Source: Jaltomata sinuosa | Lineage: Eukaryota > Streptophyta > Magnoliopsida > Solanales > Solanaceae | NCBI GenBank assembly: GCA_003996215.1 | Contig: QJPP01000277.1 | Coordinates: 744,001-808,000, forward strand | Length of the DNA stretch: 64,000 nucleotides | Reading direction: 5' to 3' | In this document: positions 22,960-34,462 of the stretch, one piece after another | Position numbering within the stretch: position 1 is the stretch's first letter | How the letters are laid out: every line of letters begins with the position of its first letter | Position numbers and translations under genes: made by a program | Notes under the pieces: model-generated | What the model was told of the DNA's origin: nothing | The model's input: the letters and a program-made list of their open reading frames with translations, nothing else | Databases searched by the model: none

Positions 22960-24237
22960 TATAGTTGGGTTGTGTACACGGAGTCTAAAACCCCATCTCT
23001 CCAGTCATTTCCTGTTATGAATGAATTTCCAAGAGTATTTTCAGAGGATTTGCCTAGAGTCCCTTGCGAGTGGGAGATCGACTTTGGGATAGATGTTCTC
23101 CCAGATACAAATACTAACTCTATTCATCCCTATAGAATGGCTGTCATGGAGCTTAAAGAATTGAAATATCAGTTGAAGGACCTCCTTGATAAAGGCCTTA
23201 TTTGACCCATCATCTCTCCATAGGGTCAGTTTTATTCGTGCGAAAGAAAGATAGTTCCCTTAGAATGTGTATCGACTACCTTCAGTTGAACAAGGTCACA
23301 ATCAATAATAAGCATCCTATTCCTAGGACTGATGACTTGTTCAATCAGCTAAAGGGTGCCAGTTACTTCTCCAAGATCGACCTTAGATTTGGTTATCATC
23401 AGCTTTGTGTTGGAGAGTTTGCCATTCTAAATTCAGCCTTCAAAACTCGTTATGGTCATCATGAATTTGTGGTTATGTCTTTTGGTCTAACGAATGCTCC
23501 CGCAGCTTTTATGGATTCGATGAACCGTGTGTTCAAGAATTATTTGGATATGTTTGTGATTGTGTTCATTGATGATATCCTTATCTATTCTTAGAGTAAG
23601 GAGGAGCATGCGGACCATTGGAGGGTGGTGTTGCAAACTCTCAAGGATCGACAGTTATTTGCTAAGTTTAGCAAGTGTGAGTTTTGGATGCAGTCTGTTG
23701 CTTTTCTGGGTCATATTGTGACTAGAGATGGTATTCGAGTTGATTCTCAAAAGATTGAGGCAGTAAAGAACTGGCCTAGACCTACTTTCCTATCCAATAT
23801 TAGGAGCTTTTTGGGTTTGGCTAGTTACTACATGAGATTTGTGGAGGGGTTTCCTTCCATTGCTTCCCCATTGACTTGGTTGACTCAGAAGAAGGTTAAA
23901 TTTCAGTGGTCTGATCTATGTGAGAAGAAATTTCAGGAATTGAAGACTAGATTGACCACAACTATAGTGTTGCCTCTACGCCAGAGCCTAGATGACTCTT
24001 TTGTGTATTGTGATGCTTCCAGGATTGGCTTGGGTTGTGTGTTGATGCAGCATGGTAAGATGATTGCTTACGCTTTGAGACAACTTAAGATTCATGAGAA
24101 GAATTACCCTACCCGTAATCATCGATCATAAGAGTCTTCAGTATGTGTTCACTCAAAAAAAAAAGTGGAAACTTCATCAAAGGAGATGGCTTGAGCTTCT
24201 TCAAGATTATGACATGAGCGTGCTTTAAGATCAATGA
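22960..24237 (+). pseudogene. pol: E reverse transcriptase and start of RNase H, cut by an inversion breakpoint
   Basis: Linker and start of RT at 22972-23205 (EFPRVFSEDLPRVP, ELKYQLKDLLDKGLI), a frameshift near 23204, then palm and fingers at 23202-23594 (RKKDSSLRMCIDY, FSKIDLRFGYHQL, MSFGLTNAPAAFMDSMNRVF, catalytic VFIDDILIYS). The thumb and RNase H start at 23625-24131 (KCEFWMQSVAFLGHIV, VYCDASRIGLGCVLMQ). A frame change follows and the reading resumes as RRWLELLQDYDMSVL. It breaks at about 24237, just before the conserved H-x-G-K-A-N motif, which is found at 31690 on the other strand. Confidence 0.9.
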
Positions 24238-24990
24238 TCAAGTTGAATGGAAACTTTGGATTGTAAGAGGGAGAAATAAGGTGAAGTAATTGTTTGAAAA
24301 TGTGACCAGTGTTTTGAATTATCACAAAGAGCGTCAGAGAGGGTTAGTTACTTGAGCCAAATGAAATCCTAACCTTAGCCTAGCCAACAGTGTAACCTGC
24401 AAGTCCTTAGTGATTCCGATCTTGGTAACTCTACATTAGTGGTGAATACATAAAGAGCAAGCCTATGGTTCAATACATGTGCACTTGAACTTCCTTGAGA
24501 GAGTGAGGGTCTTCTTTGGTTCTCTTATAATCCCTTTTGATTATGAATTGCATGATTGTGAGTGGGATTCTCTCTTGTTGTGAGTGGCATCACACACTTG
24601 AAAACAATGATGAAGTCTCTATGTCAATTAAAAGGAATGAATGAGACAAGTTGTATGGTGAATCTCGAGGCAAACCTTGAAGGTCCATGCCAATGACTTG
24701 AGAAGATTTAATATCTTGTTTTTGAATGACAAATTCCCTTGTTTTGAATGAGAAAAGAAGTCCTTTTGATGAATGTTTTTAAATGAGAAATTGCATTTAG
24801 AATGTGGTGGTCCAAATTGAGATGAGCATTGTAGTTGAGTCTTTTTGTTTGAGTCTCTTTGTTTTTTTATTTTTTTAGTTTTTAGAGTTAGATTAATCTT
24901 GTGCACACCTTGTTTATTTTAGAGCATAATTCATTCCTTACTTTGTGAGTATCTTGCTTGAGGACAAGCAATAGTTCAAGTTTGGGGGTT
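24238..24990 (+). other. 3' spacer and polypurine tract of Athila-type element F (inverted piece)
   Basis: Non-coding sequence ending GCTTGAGGACAAGCAATAG then TTCAAGTTTGGGGGT, the typical tail of Athila/Tat elements, where the G-rich tract (24980-24990) primes second-strand synthesis right before the 3' LTR. F on the minus strand (31691-39477) lacks exactly this part. The reading frame at 24628-24906 has no recognisable similarity. Confidence 0.75.
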
Positions 24991-26082
24991 TGATAACTTG
25001 GTAATCTACCAACTTATTGAGCCTTTATTCATAAATTATTTCCATGTTTTGATGAGATTTAGAGGTACTTATTGCCTTTATTGATGAAAATGCAGGTACT
25101 CCTAGTCAAAAGTTAAAAATAAAGGAATTGGACCCAAAGAGCTCAAAAAGAGTTGAAGTGTGAAGGTGATTGAAAATAAGGAGAATCTTCCACAACGTGC
25201 GGCCGCCGTGCAACACCTATCATGCTATGTGCAGTCCGCACCTCTCTTCACACTTCTCTACCTCAGCGACTGGCATCACTAATTGGTTGACAAGGGGCAT
25301 GCAACGCACACAATGCATGGGGTGACTGCACATTGCATCACGCCATGCTCAAAGAGAATTTTGTCAACTTTCAAGTGACGCATTAAGAAGCTTCTAAAAC
25401 CCTTTTCGGGTATGTACCTAGGAGTATTGAGTATTGAATAATTTTTGAATAGTTTTAGAGTACTACCTAAGGAAGATAGAGAGAGTTCTATTTCTCTTCA
25501 TCTTCTACATTTGAATTCACCATTTTTGTACCAAATTGAACTTAGATTTGAATATTGGCTTAATTATGAATGGAAGTATGAGTTACCCAATTGGTATATT
25601 CTCTTATTTCCTTAGCATGAGTAGCTAATTTCCTTGTCTAGGGGTATGTGTATGATGGGTGTTTGAATTTGGTATGGGTCTTGTTTAATTGAACTTATAA
25701 TTGATGAATTGATATGGGTCTATTGAATTCCTCAAGTTTTAATTATAAAATTGATGGTTTCAAACATTAATTGAGTTTTCTTAATTGTGTTCTTGCTTGA
25801 AAGAGGGGTTCACATTTTGAATAGGAAATTAATAGTGGAAATTTGAGATTTCCACCTTAGATTGACTCTAGAAATAGCCTAATCGACAAAAACTCTCATC
25901 TAATAGTCTAAGCTAGAAATAGTATGACTTCTCCAAGCAATTGAATTGGTTGGTTCATGTTAAAACCTTTGGTGCTTGAGCAAAGACCTTGGGATATATA
26001 TTCATAGGATCAAGAGATTATCGAATATGACTAAAACCAATGCTAGCCGTATCATTAATAGAGAATTTTCTTAATTAATCAA
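24991..26082 (+). mobile_element. F 3' LTR, truncated (G)
   Basis: Starts TGATAACTTGGTAATCTACC and matches the first ~1.1 kb of the F 5' LTR (39477 downwards): the GTGCGGCCGCCGTGC block, GAATATTGGCTTAATTATG and CAAAGACCTTGGGATATAT. It stops at TTAATTAATCAA where the D LTR begins with TGTAAC. The last ~335 bp of the 1426-bp LTR are missing from the window. Confidence 0.88.
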
Positions 26083-27329
26083 TGTAACAACCATTCTGTT
26101 GTTATGGGTAAACCATTCATGCAAAGTTTTGGGTTAGAAAACTTCCATGTTTGGGAGTTAGAAAATTTAGGCTAGGCTAGTCTCGGATGAATTCTGAGCA
26201 AGGTATGTTCTAGAGAAATTCGAGTGAGGATTGGATGGAATATCTTAGGTCGAGCTAATTTTTCCATTAGCCAAGACCTAAGGGAGTCAAGGGGACTTTT
26301 TGGAAGTGAATTCGGTTGAGTAGAACTCCTGGTATAAAAGTTGAAGTGAAGGGGTTATTTCAGAATGTCAGGATTGAAGTGTGTTAGAAAATTGGCACTT
26401 TTGGGGGATTTCCTGAGTTTCTGTCCTGTGTCAACCACTATAGCAGTTGACACTATGCTAGAATAACTACCACTATGATGGAGAAATTCATGTTATATCA
26501 GAGGTCAACATCAGTTATAACCGCTATAGCAGTCGATTCTGCTATGGTGGTGCCCTTATCGCGGTGTACGGACCGCTACAGAAGACTTAGTTGAGATTAA
26601 TACAGAAACTTCCCCAAGAACATTCAAAAATTTTAAAGAATATTTTGGGGAAGGGCATAGACGAAGGGAGGCAATTTTCAGTGAATTTCCACCAAACTCC
26701 ATCGAAAAGGTAAGGTTTTCGTTCCCCATATTCATATTTCGATTCCCATAACTTAGAAATTATAATCTCGGGCTTGGGGGAACGTTTGAAATAACCTAGG
26801 ATTGTAGAATCAAGTGAAAATGGGGAATTCTAGGTGTAGAATTCTTGGGTTATGCTTATTATCTCTTTTGCATGATAAAAACACCATTATTTACTTAATG
26901 TAACCGCTAAATAGTAGTTTTTAGGTGAATTAATGGTGGAAAGCCTGGGGATGGGTTGAATGATCACGGGTTGGCATGGGGATTAGGATTTGAGTATAAT
27001 CTGGGTATTTTAGGCCATTTGGATTGATTGTACTTATTTATAGTTGTTTTTAGACAAAGAACAAGAGAGCTTCAGACAATAGGAAGGCTCCGATCCAGTA
27101 AAGTTTCCAAGATATTCGAGATAGGTAATAGTTATTGTTTTCCAAATGAAATATATGTGCATGTAACTTTAACGTGGTATTGTGGGTGCTTTGCATACTT
27201 AGGGAATGAAGTTATGAATGTCCAAGTATTTGGGTGTCAATTATGTGAAAGGAACTTGGTTATTGCTTGTTGGTCTTACAAGTGTGTTCGTTTTACTTAA
27301 TTATTGATTGTTGGTTTGGTGTGACATTC

Positions 27330-27435
27330 GGTTGGCTTGGGTACCACGCCTAGTACAGGATACTAATGGTTGGCTAGGGTACCATGCCTAGTATAGGTTC
27401 TATATTGGTTTGCTCGGGTACCATGCCTGGTACGG
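27330..27435 (+). repeat. GGTACC minisatellite in the D LTR
   Basis: Three units of about 41 bp with the core GGCTNGGGTACCAYGCCTRG. Homologous arrays stand in C (44195-44335) and, in reverse, in B (40430-40652). Confidence 0.85.
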
Positions 27436-27601
27436 GTTTAATTATGCATTATTAATTGTGTTTTATTGATGGTTCCATAAGTGGACCTGATTGATTGTTT
27501 AATGTGTGATTGTGCATATTGGTCCTTGAGAGGCCGGGTTGTAACACTTAAATGTCGGGTTGGTCCTTGGGTGGATCAGGCATTGCATGTTATCACTAGG
27601 T

Positions 27602-27606
27602 GTTGG
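27602..27606. repeat. Target-site duplication of E (right), inverted as GTTGG
   Basis: GTTGG adjoins the outer end of the inverted E 3' LTR. Its reverse complement, CCAAC, equals 19164-19168. Confidence 0.9.
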
Positions 27607-29702
27607 TGTCACGCCCCGAGACTACCATCTAGGTGTAACACGAGACCCGAGACCACAAGTGTCTTAAGTTAACCCTTGGTCATAGCATACTCAGTTATTC
27701 AATACAAGAAACATAATGGAAGCATACATAATGAAGATAGAAACCCATAAACAGAAATGGAATAAAGTGAACGAATTACCAATCTGGAATACAACTAGCT
27801 ATGTCTGAAGCCTCTAAGTCTAACATAAGAGTTAATGGGACAAGACCCAACTAACTCAGAAATCCAAAGAAAACAACATAAAGAGATAGGTCTAATACTG
27901 GCCCTCGGATAATGAGGACACACCAATGGAAACTGGAACTCTGGCGAGTTCTAGGCACGAGTATGAGGGAAGCAACCTGTATCTGCATCATCAAAAGATG
28001 CAGCGCAAGGATATGCGTCAGTACTATAGGATGTACTGAATATGTGAGACATGCATAAATGAGGTAAAAACATACTTGAAACATACTTAAGAATGACATC
28101 ATGCATAAAAGAGAAGTCATAATAAAAATCATAATTTAAGTATAAGGTAAAATATATCAAAGCATAAGACTTAAAAAAAGCATTCATACGGGAGTTTCTT
28201 ATTACCGATAATAGACCATGTGAGCTACATGGAATCTAACTATATCACCATAGTTGGCAAAGCTACCCCGAACCTTGCCAAGGTACGGGGTACTATACAT
28301 ATCGTAACGTGGAACCACTTTCATAAGGGGACACTCTCAACTAACGAGGACCCATATTCATGAGGAGACACTCTCAACTAATGAGGACCCTCTTCACCTA
28401 CGCTGGCAATATAGTTTTTGGACTTAAGTTATCTAGAACCCTCATTGCTCAGTGCCAAATACTAATCCAAAAACATACATATAGCTCCTATACTACTAGA
28501 GGCATATCTAATTCCAATACTGTTTGAAAAACATAAGGGCATATCTAATGCCATGCAAGTTCAGATCATAAGTCCTAAAGCTTAGAATAACCATAATTCA
28601 CTTTTTTTGCTAAATCCATAACTTGAAGAATTAGGCATGCCATTTCATAAAGTACTTGAGATCATAATATCAATGCATGCAATTCTCCTCAAATCAAGAC
28701 ATGCATGCAAAATTTAGCTAGGATTAGCCTTCAAATCATAAGGTAAATAATCAATTGCAAAACCCATGTAAATCATGAAATAGGAATTAGAATTTATTGA
28801 AGAATCATGAGAAAATACTTAATAAAAAAACCCATTAGAATTGGGTAAGAACCCTAACTTGAAATTCATAAATTCAATTTAGAAGAATTTGGGTTTTGGG
28901 CATAAGGGTGAAAGAATCCCCTTATTGAATACCCACATACCTAAATTGAAGCTTTCTAAACCTTAGATAGGAGAATGGAGGCTTGAAGATGAATCCTTAG
29001 ATGGGAGCTTGGAGCTTGAGAAAGAAGACTTTTTTCCTCTTTTGGATTGAATGAGAGCTTAAGGAAAGGAACTTATGCTAAGTGAAGTTAAAATCCTTTC
29101 TACAATTTCCCAAAATGACCTTATTTAGGAGATAAAAGGGTGGGTAATTACAACAATACCCCTAGAAATTAATTAGGAAAAGCTGGAAAAAGGGTTGGCT
29201 TCAGGAATCACGAATGGATTCCACGAGTCGTAGACTGAACCACGGCTCGTGGTTTCCATTTATGGTTCCTGGCCAAAGAGTCAGGATGTAGAAGGCATTC
29301 TATGAGTCAACAGTATAGGCCATAGAATGATCTATGGTACGTAGACTCAGTCATGATCTTAGGTTAAGCATTCAAGCTGCATAAGAGGAACTACGAGTCA
29401 ACAGTACGACACGTAAAATGGTCAATGGTACGTAATGTTCACTCATGGTTCCTAGAGATAGGATAGATCTCTGGCTTAAATTGTATGAGTCATCATTATG
29501 GCCCGTAAAACAAACTACGGTCCATAAAACAAACTCGTGGTCTCAGACCAGAGACTAAATCTTTCAGGATTTAAGCCACCACTCCATTCCATGGCACATG
29601 GTTCAGACCACGGGCCATGGTTTGGACCCATAGTTCTTGGAAATTCTAGATTTTTCAGAAATTCTAAGTTTAAAAGTTGAATTGAATTTCCAGGGTGTTA
29701 CA
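27607..29702 (-). mobile_element. E 3' LTR (2096 bp), inverted
   Basis: On the plus strand it begins TGTCACGCCCC and ends GGGTGTTACA. It matches the E 5' LTR (2099 bp) throughout; by eye about nine in ten bases agree over the first ~115. It follows the E integrase on the minus strand after a short purine tract (AAAGGGGAGAT, 29704-29716). Confidence 0.93.
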
Positions 29703-29959
29703 ATATCTCCCCTTTGGGATCATTCGTCCTTGAATGTAGACTAACCAAGGAAACCTGGAGAGAAAACAGTCCAACCAATCAACAAAACACGAAAACTCAA
29801 GGATAAACATGAAAACTGAGCTATTCAACTTAAAACATGAATGAACTAACTTCAGAAAACATGAATCCATGATAGGATCATGAGGGAAACTGATGGAATA
29901 GAATCGGAGGGAAATACTAAGGAGAAAACTATTGCCTCAAGCTGAAACTGAGTCAGAAG

Positions 29960-31690
29960 AAAAGAGATGAGGGTACTTGGTTTTCATGGCTGCTTCTGCT
30001 TCCCAAGTAGCTCCCTCAACTAGTTGATTTCTCTAAAGAACCTTCACCGAAGTGACTTCTTTGTTTCTCAACCTCTGAACCTGACGATTAAGAATATCCA
30101 TGAGAACTTCCTCATAAGTAAGGTTATCCTTCACACTCACATATTCCAAAGGGACAATCAAGGTCGGATCACCAACACACTTCTTCAACCTAGAAACATG
30201 GAAAATCGGATGAACCGCTTCTAAATCTGATGGCAAATCCAACTCATAGGCAACACTACCAACAAAAACAACAACAACAACATACCCAGTGTATTCCCAC
30301 AGCGTGGAGTCTGGGGAGGGTAGAGTGTACGCAGTCCATACCACTACCTCATAGGCAACACTACCAACTCTTCTTAAAATTCGATAAGGACCTACATAGC
30401 GGGGACTTAGCTTCCCTTTCTTGCCAAAACTCATCACACCCTTCATGGGTGACACTTTTAGAAATACCCAATCATCAACCTCAAACTCCAACTATCTTCT
30501 CCTCACATCTGCATATGATTTCTGTTGACTCTGAGTGGTCTTCAATTTTTCCCTAATAAGCTGAACCTTCACCATACTCTCATGAATCAAATATGTACCA
30601 ATCAAAGCCGCCTCACCTACCTCAAACCAACCAATAGGAGACCTACACCTTCTCCCATAAAGTGCCTCATAAGGAGCCATCTGGATGCTAGAATGAAAGT
30701 TGTTGTTGTAGGCAAACTCGATAAGAGGTAAGTGATCATACAAATTACCTTTAAAATCAATCACACAAGCTCTCAACATATCCTACAAAGTCTGAATAGT
30801 ACGCTCTGCCTTGCCATCCGTCTGAGGGTGAAAAGTTGTACTAAGCTTAACCTGAGTTCCAAGACCTCTATGAAAAGACTTCCAAAATTGGGATGTAAAT
30901 TTAGTACCCCTATCTGAAATGATAGACAAAGGAACACTGCGCAATCTGACTATCTCCCAAATGTAATGTCTGGCATAATCATCTAATGAATTGGTAGTCT
31001 TAACAGCCAAGAAGTGGGCTGATTTAGTCATTTGATCGATAATCACCCAAATAGAATCATGTTGCCTATGCGTACGAGGCAACCCAGTAATGAAGTCCAT
31101 ATTGATTGCTTCCCACTTCCAAGTAGGAAGATCAATATCCTTAGTCACACCACCTGGTCGCTAATGCTCTACTTTCACTTATTGACAGTTGGGACACTTA
31201 GCCATAAAACTTGCTATGTCCATCTTTATGTTATTCCACCAATAGATTTCCTGTAGGTCACGGTACATCTTGGTGGCACCGAGGTGAATAGAATACATAA
31301 AGCTATGAGCCTCTGTCAAAATCCATTATCTTAACCCATCTATATCAGGGACAAATAATCCACCCTGATATCCAAGCACACCATCTCCTTCTTGGGAGAA
31401 AACCTCTACCCTTTGTTAATGGACTGCACCCTTCAATTAGTGCAAAATAGGATCATTGTCTTGTTTCTCTTTCACTTCAGCTAACAAATATGATTCAAAA
31501 CCATTCTAAACAATAACACCACCTTCTGTCAAATCCATAAGGGGAACTCCCAATCGAGCAAGTCGATGAACATTTTTGACCAATTCCCTCTTTCCGTCTT
31601 CAACCGAAGACACACTACCTATGGACAATCTACTAAGTGTGTCCTCCATAACATTGGCTTTACCCTCCTTGATCACCTTTACTTGGTGTA
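29960..31690 (-). pseudogene. pol: E RNase H tail, integrase and chromodomain (inverted half)
   Basis: On the minus strand: RNase H tail and linker (31690-31506, GKANVMEDTLSRLSIGSV), zinc domain (about 31340-31150, YWWNNIKMDIASFMAKCPNC), catalytic core (31148-30783) with MDFITGLP, SIISDRGTKFTS and TDGKAERTIQTL, so all three acidic catalytic residues are present with 35 residues between the last two. Then come the core tail (30779-30492), the C-domain (30491-30033, VDDWVFLKVSPMKGVM) and a chromodomain (to about 29960, EGATWEAEAAMKTKYPHLF). A SINE piece sits in frame in the C-domain. Stops near 31180, 30782 and 30032 make it inactive. It supplies exactly what 22960-24237 lacks. Confidence 0.9.
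30243..30368 (-). mobile_element. SINE 3' fragment (30264-30347) with 21-bp target-site duplication
   Basis: A 21-bp direct repeat beginning CTCATAGGCAACACTACCAA stands at 30243-30263 and again at 30348-30368. Between them are 84 bp: (AAC)n, then CATACCCAGTG, GTGGAGTCTGGGGAGGGTAG and GTGTACGCAGTCCA. On the minus strand this is the 3' end of the tRNA-derived SINE common in Solanaceae (TS/SolS type), ending in (TTG)n; the tRNA-like head is absent. Insert plus one repeat is 105 bp, a multiple of three, and contains no stop on the coding strand. Confidence 0.88.
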
Positions 31691-33230
31691 CCAATTCCTT
31701 CTTTTCTTTTAATTTTGTTCATTTCATTGGACAAATCGAAGCTATTTTATGTCTTAGCTCATGGTGCTACCTTGCATTGAAACACATCCTTTTCTTCTCC
31801 ACATTGGTGTATGCATCCCCAAACTTAGGCTTTTGTATATGTTATCATTTCAATTCCCCCCCTCCAACATAGGCTAAAAGCCTATGTTTCACTTTCAAGC
31901 CATTAGGGAGGATGGGTGCAAAAATTGAGATTTTAAAAAGGATCATAGTTTGAAACAAGGTGTGAAAGAAAGGTCACAAGCTCAAAGGAGCTTACTAGCA
32001 TCAATGTAGGGAAGCCAATTTGGGTGAAGTGACTATTAAAAAAGAGCTAAAGGTCATCTTTCAAGCTCAGTTACATCTAGGATTTCTCTTTGAATCATAT
32101 TCGGGAAAAGTTCTAGAAAAAATATGCACACAAGAACTCAGTACAGCCTTACCATACAAGGCATCACACACAATAACTTTACAATGATTCTCAAAATCAA
32201 TTGGGACAAATAAATTTTGACATGCTATTGTGAGTTCTTATACACACTCCTTTGTGAATCGATCAAGCCAAGTGGGGAGTGGGCAAGTCATGACAAGAGA
32301 ATGCTTCACTCAAAATCATTTTCCCTCTTTCCATCAATTTGCCAAAATCTTCTTGCCAAGAAATTGTTTTGGTGGGCCTATTTTGAGATAAATAAAACAC
32401 AGACTCAATTTTAAACAAAAACTTGGCTTTTTCCCTTAAAATAAGTCACCTTTCAATCTATCACAGGAAAACACCAACCTGGTTCGACACAAAAATAAAT
32501 AAAAGAAAAAAAAAATTTACTCCTTGGGAAAGAACCGTGGTATAAAGAAAACTCTCGAAGTTTATTCACTACTCTATTATTAACAAGGCGACCAAAATTA
32601 AAAACCAAACAAAAGAACATTTTGCCAATTAAAACTCATTGCAGCACCCACAAACTTGGGAGGAACATTGTCCCCAATGTAATCTAAGGTTAGGTTAGCA
32701 TTACTCCCTAGAACATCGTGCGATGCGCATAAGAGCTGGGGAATACTGCCTTAGCCTTCGTACATGTGGCTGAAAAGGAGAGTGCTAGTAGTGATCTATC
32801 ATCTACCATGTTAAATGGTATGCAATGCACATAAGGGGGAATGCAAAATGCCTCAGCCATCGCACGTAGGGCTGAAACATCGGTGGGTTGCTAGTATTCT
32901 GGTTGGAGGTGCGAAATGACATGCGATGCGCATAATGGAAGGTGCGGTCCGCGCACCAAGTCACATGTTTGGTCTTAAAACTTCATCCCAAATGCCAGTT
33001 TTCTGCTTCTTTTATGCAAAGTGGGGTGCGACATGCACAACAGAGTGTGTGTTTGCATGACCTAATGCAAGTGCTCTGGGAAATTGGATGGTGGGTTTGT
33101 TATGATATTCAATGGCTAGTAAAGAGCGCACTTCCCAATGTGTATTTCGCCTATCTCCTTTAGCTTTTTTCCTACCTATAAACTTTAGCAAAAACAATAA
33201 CAAAAATAATACCAAGACAAAAATACTAAA
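31691..33230 (-). other. F post-pol spacer
   Basis: About 1.5 kb without a recognisable gene. It holds the 101-bp palindromic units (32720-33040), a (C)7 run near 31857 that reads GGAGGGGGGG on the element strand, and a purine-rich run (AAAATTAAAAGAAAAGAAGG, 31696-31718) like that at 63870-63950 in H. Confidence 0.6.
32720..33040 (-). repeat. Units of about 101 bp headed by a TGCGATGCGCA palindrome
   Basis: On the plus strand TGCGATGCGCATAA starts at 32720, a variant TGCAATGCACATAA at 32821, TGCGATGCGCATAA again at 32922, and GTGCGACATGCAC at 33026. The spacing is 101, 101 and 104-105. Units 1 and 2 also share CTTAGCC...GTAC/CACGT...GGCTGAAA further in. Related words fill the F LTR (39105-39265). 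Confidence 0.75.
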
Positions 33231-33244
33231 AATAAAGGTGGATG

Positions 33245-33262
33245 CTTGGGTGGCCTCCCAAG
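33245..33262 (-). ncRNA. Conserved post-pol RNA hairpin of F (candidate)
   Basis: On the element strand CTTGGG-AGGCCA-CCCAAG forms a perfect 6-bp stem with a 6-nt loop, preceded by ACGTTAAACCAAGAGCTT. It lies just after the end of integrase. Element H has TATGGG-AGGCAA-CCCATA in the same place: the stem differs at two pairs, each compensated. Confidence 0.6.
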
Positions 33263-33329
33263 AAGCTCTTGGTTTAACGTCATTGCTCGATGATGGTACC
33301 TTTCACTCATGGTTCATCGAGGTAGGTCA

Positions 33330-34450
33330 CTTATAGTAGTACGACATCTTTCAGAATGCCTAAGTACTTTATAACTCATTGTCCAGTGACTTTAAATGTT
33401 GAGCCATTTTTGGCTTCCAACTCAATCACCCCATTTGCAAATACTTGAAATACCTTGAAAGGACCAGACCATTTTTACTTTAGTTTACTCGAAAAAAGTC
33501 AGAGTCTAAAGTTGAAAAAGAGCACCCAATCTCTGGGAGAAAATTCTCTCTTTAGGATTTGCTGATCATGGTAATGTTTCATTCGAGCTTTGTATAGTGA
33601 GGCATTCTCACAAGCTCGCATCTAAAACTCATCTATTTCATTGAGATCTTCAAATCTAGCATGCAGAGATTTTTTCCAATCTAAGTTCAACCTTTTCAAA
33701 GCCCACATTTCTTTATGCTCTAATTCCATCGGAATATGGCAAGCCTTTCCAAAAGCCATTTGGTAGGGAGACATACCAATAAGAGTTTTTTATGCCATCC
33801 TGTAGGCCCATAATGTGTTATCTAACTTTCGTGCCCAATCCATTTTATTGGCATTCACCATTTTTGTAAGAATGGACTTAATCTCCCTGTTGGACACCTC
33901 AACTTAGCCACTTGTTTATGGATGGTAGGGGGTGGAAACCTTATGCTTGACTCCGTACTTCTCAAGTAGAGCACTAAACACCCGGTTGCAAAAGTGGGAT
34001 CCTCCATCACTAATGATGGCACGAGGGGTGCCAAAATGAGAGAATATATGCTTTTTGAGAAACGATGTGACACTTTTCCCTTTGTTTTTTAGCAAAGCAA
34101 CCACTTCCACCTACTTAGATATATAGTCCACAACCATAAGGATGTAAGTATTTCCACAAGATTTTACAAATAGCCCCATAAAGACAATGCCCCACACATC
34201 AAATAATTCAACCTCTAAGATCAGTGTCAATGGGAGTTCATGAAAATGAGACCCCCCCTTCATATTGACATTTATCATATTATTTCACTAGATCATGTGC
34301 ATCTTGATAGAGTATTGGTCAATGGAAACTGCTTTACAACACCTTCAAGGCTGTTTGCATGCTACCATGGTGACCACCGACTGGTGAAGAATGGCAAGCT
34401 TCTGAAATGGGCATCATTTAAATCTTGGGGATGCACCTTTGGATCATACC
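33330..34450 (-). pseudogene. pol: F integrase, decayed
   Basis: The catalytic core is open at 34110-33916 (VVALLKNKGKSVTSFLKKHI, TPRAIISDGGSHFCNRVF, VKHKVSTPYHP). It continues with stops through VEVSNREIKSILTK, YQMAFGKACHIPMELEHKEM, the YHDQQILKREFSP segment and the C-domain KWSGPFKVFQVFANGVIELE to about 33330. Allowing for nonsense codons the spacing between the second Asp and the Glu is 35. The zinc domain (upstream, about 34450-34250) is poorly preserved. Athila-type by sequence; no chromodomain. Confidence 0.82.
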
Positions 34451-34462
34451 ATCCGCAAAAAT

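Larger units (their letters stand above)
26083..27606 (+). mobile_element. Element D 5' LTR, proximal part
   Basis: Starts TGTAACAACC and follows the C LTR (42952 onward): GTTAGAAAACTTCCA, GGCTAGGCTAGTCTCGG, CTATAG-type palindromes (26440-26580) and three units of the GGTACC minisatellite (27330-27435). It ends at the E LTR, next to GTTGG. Together with 18507-19168 it makes a LTR of about 2.2 kb. The strands of the two parts disagree as they stand, consistent with the inversion. Confidence 0.85.
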
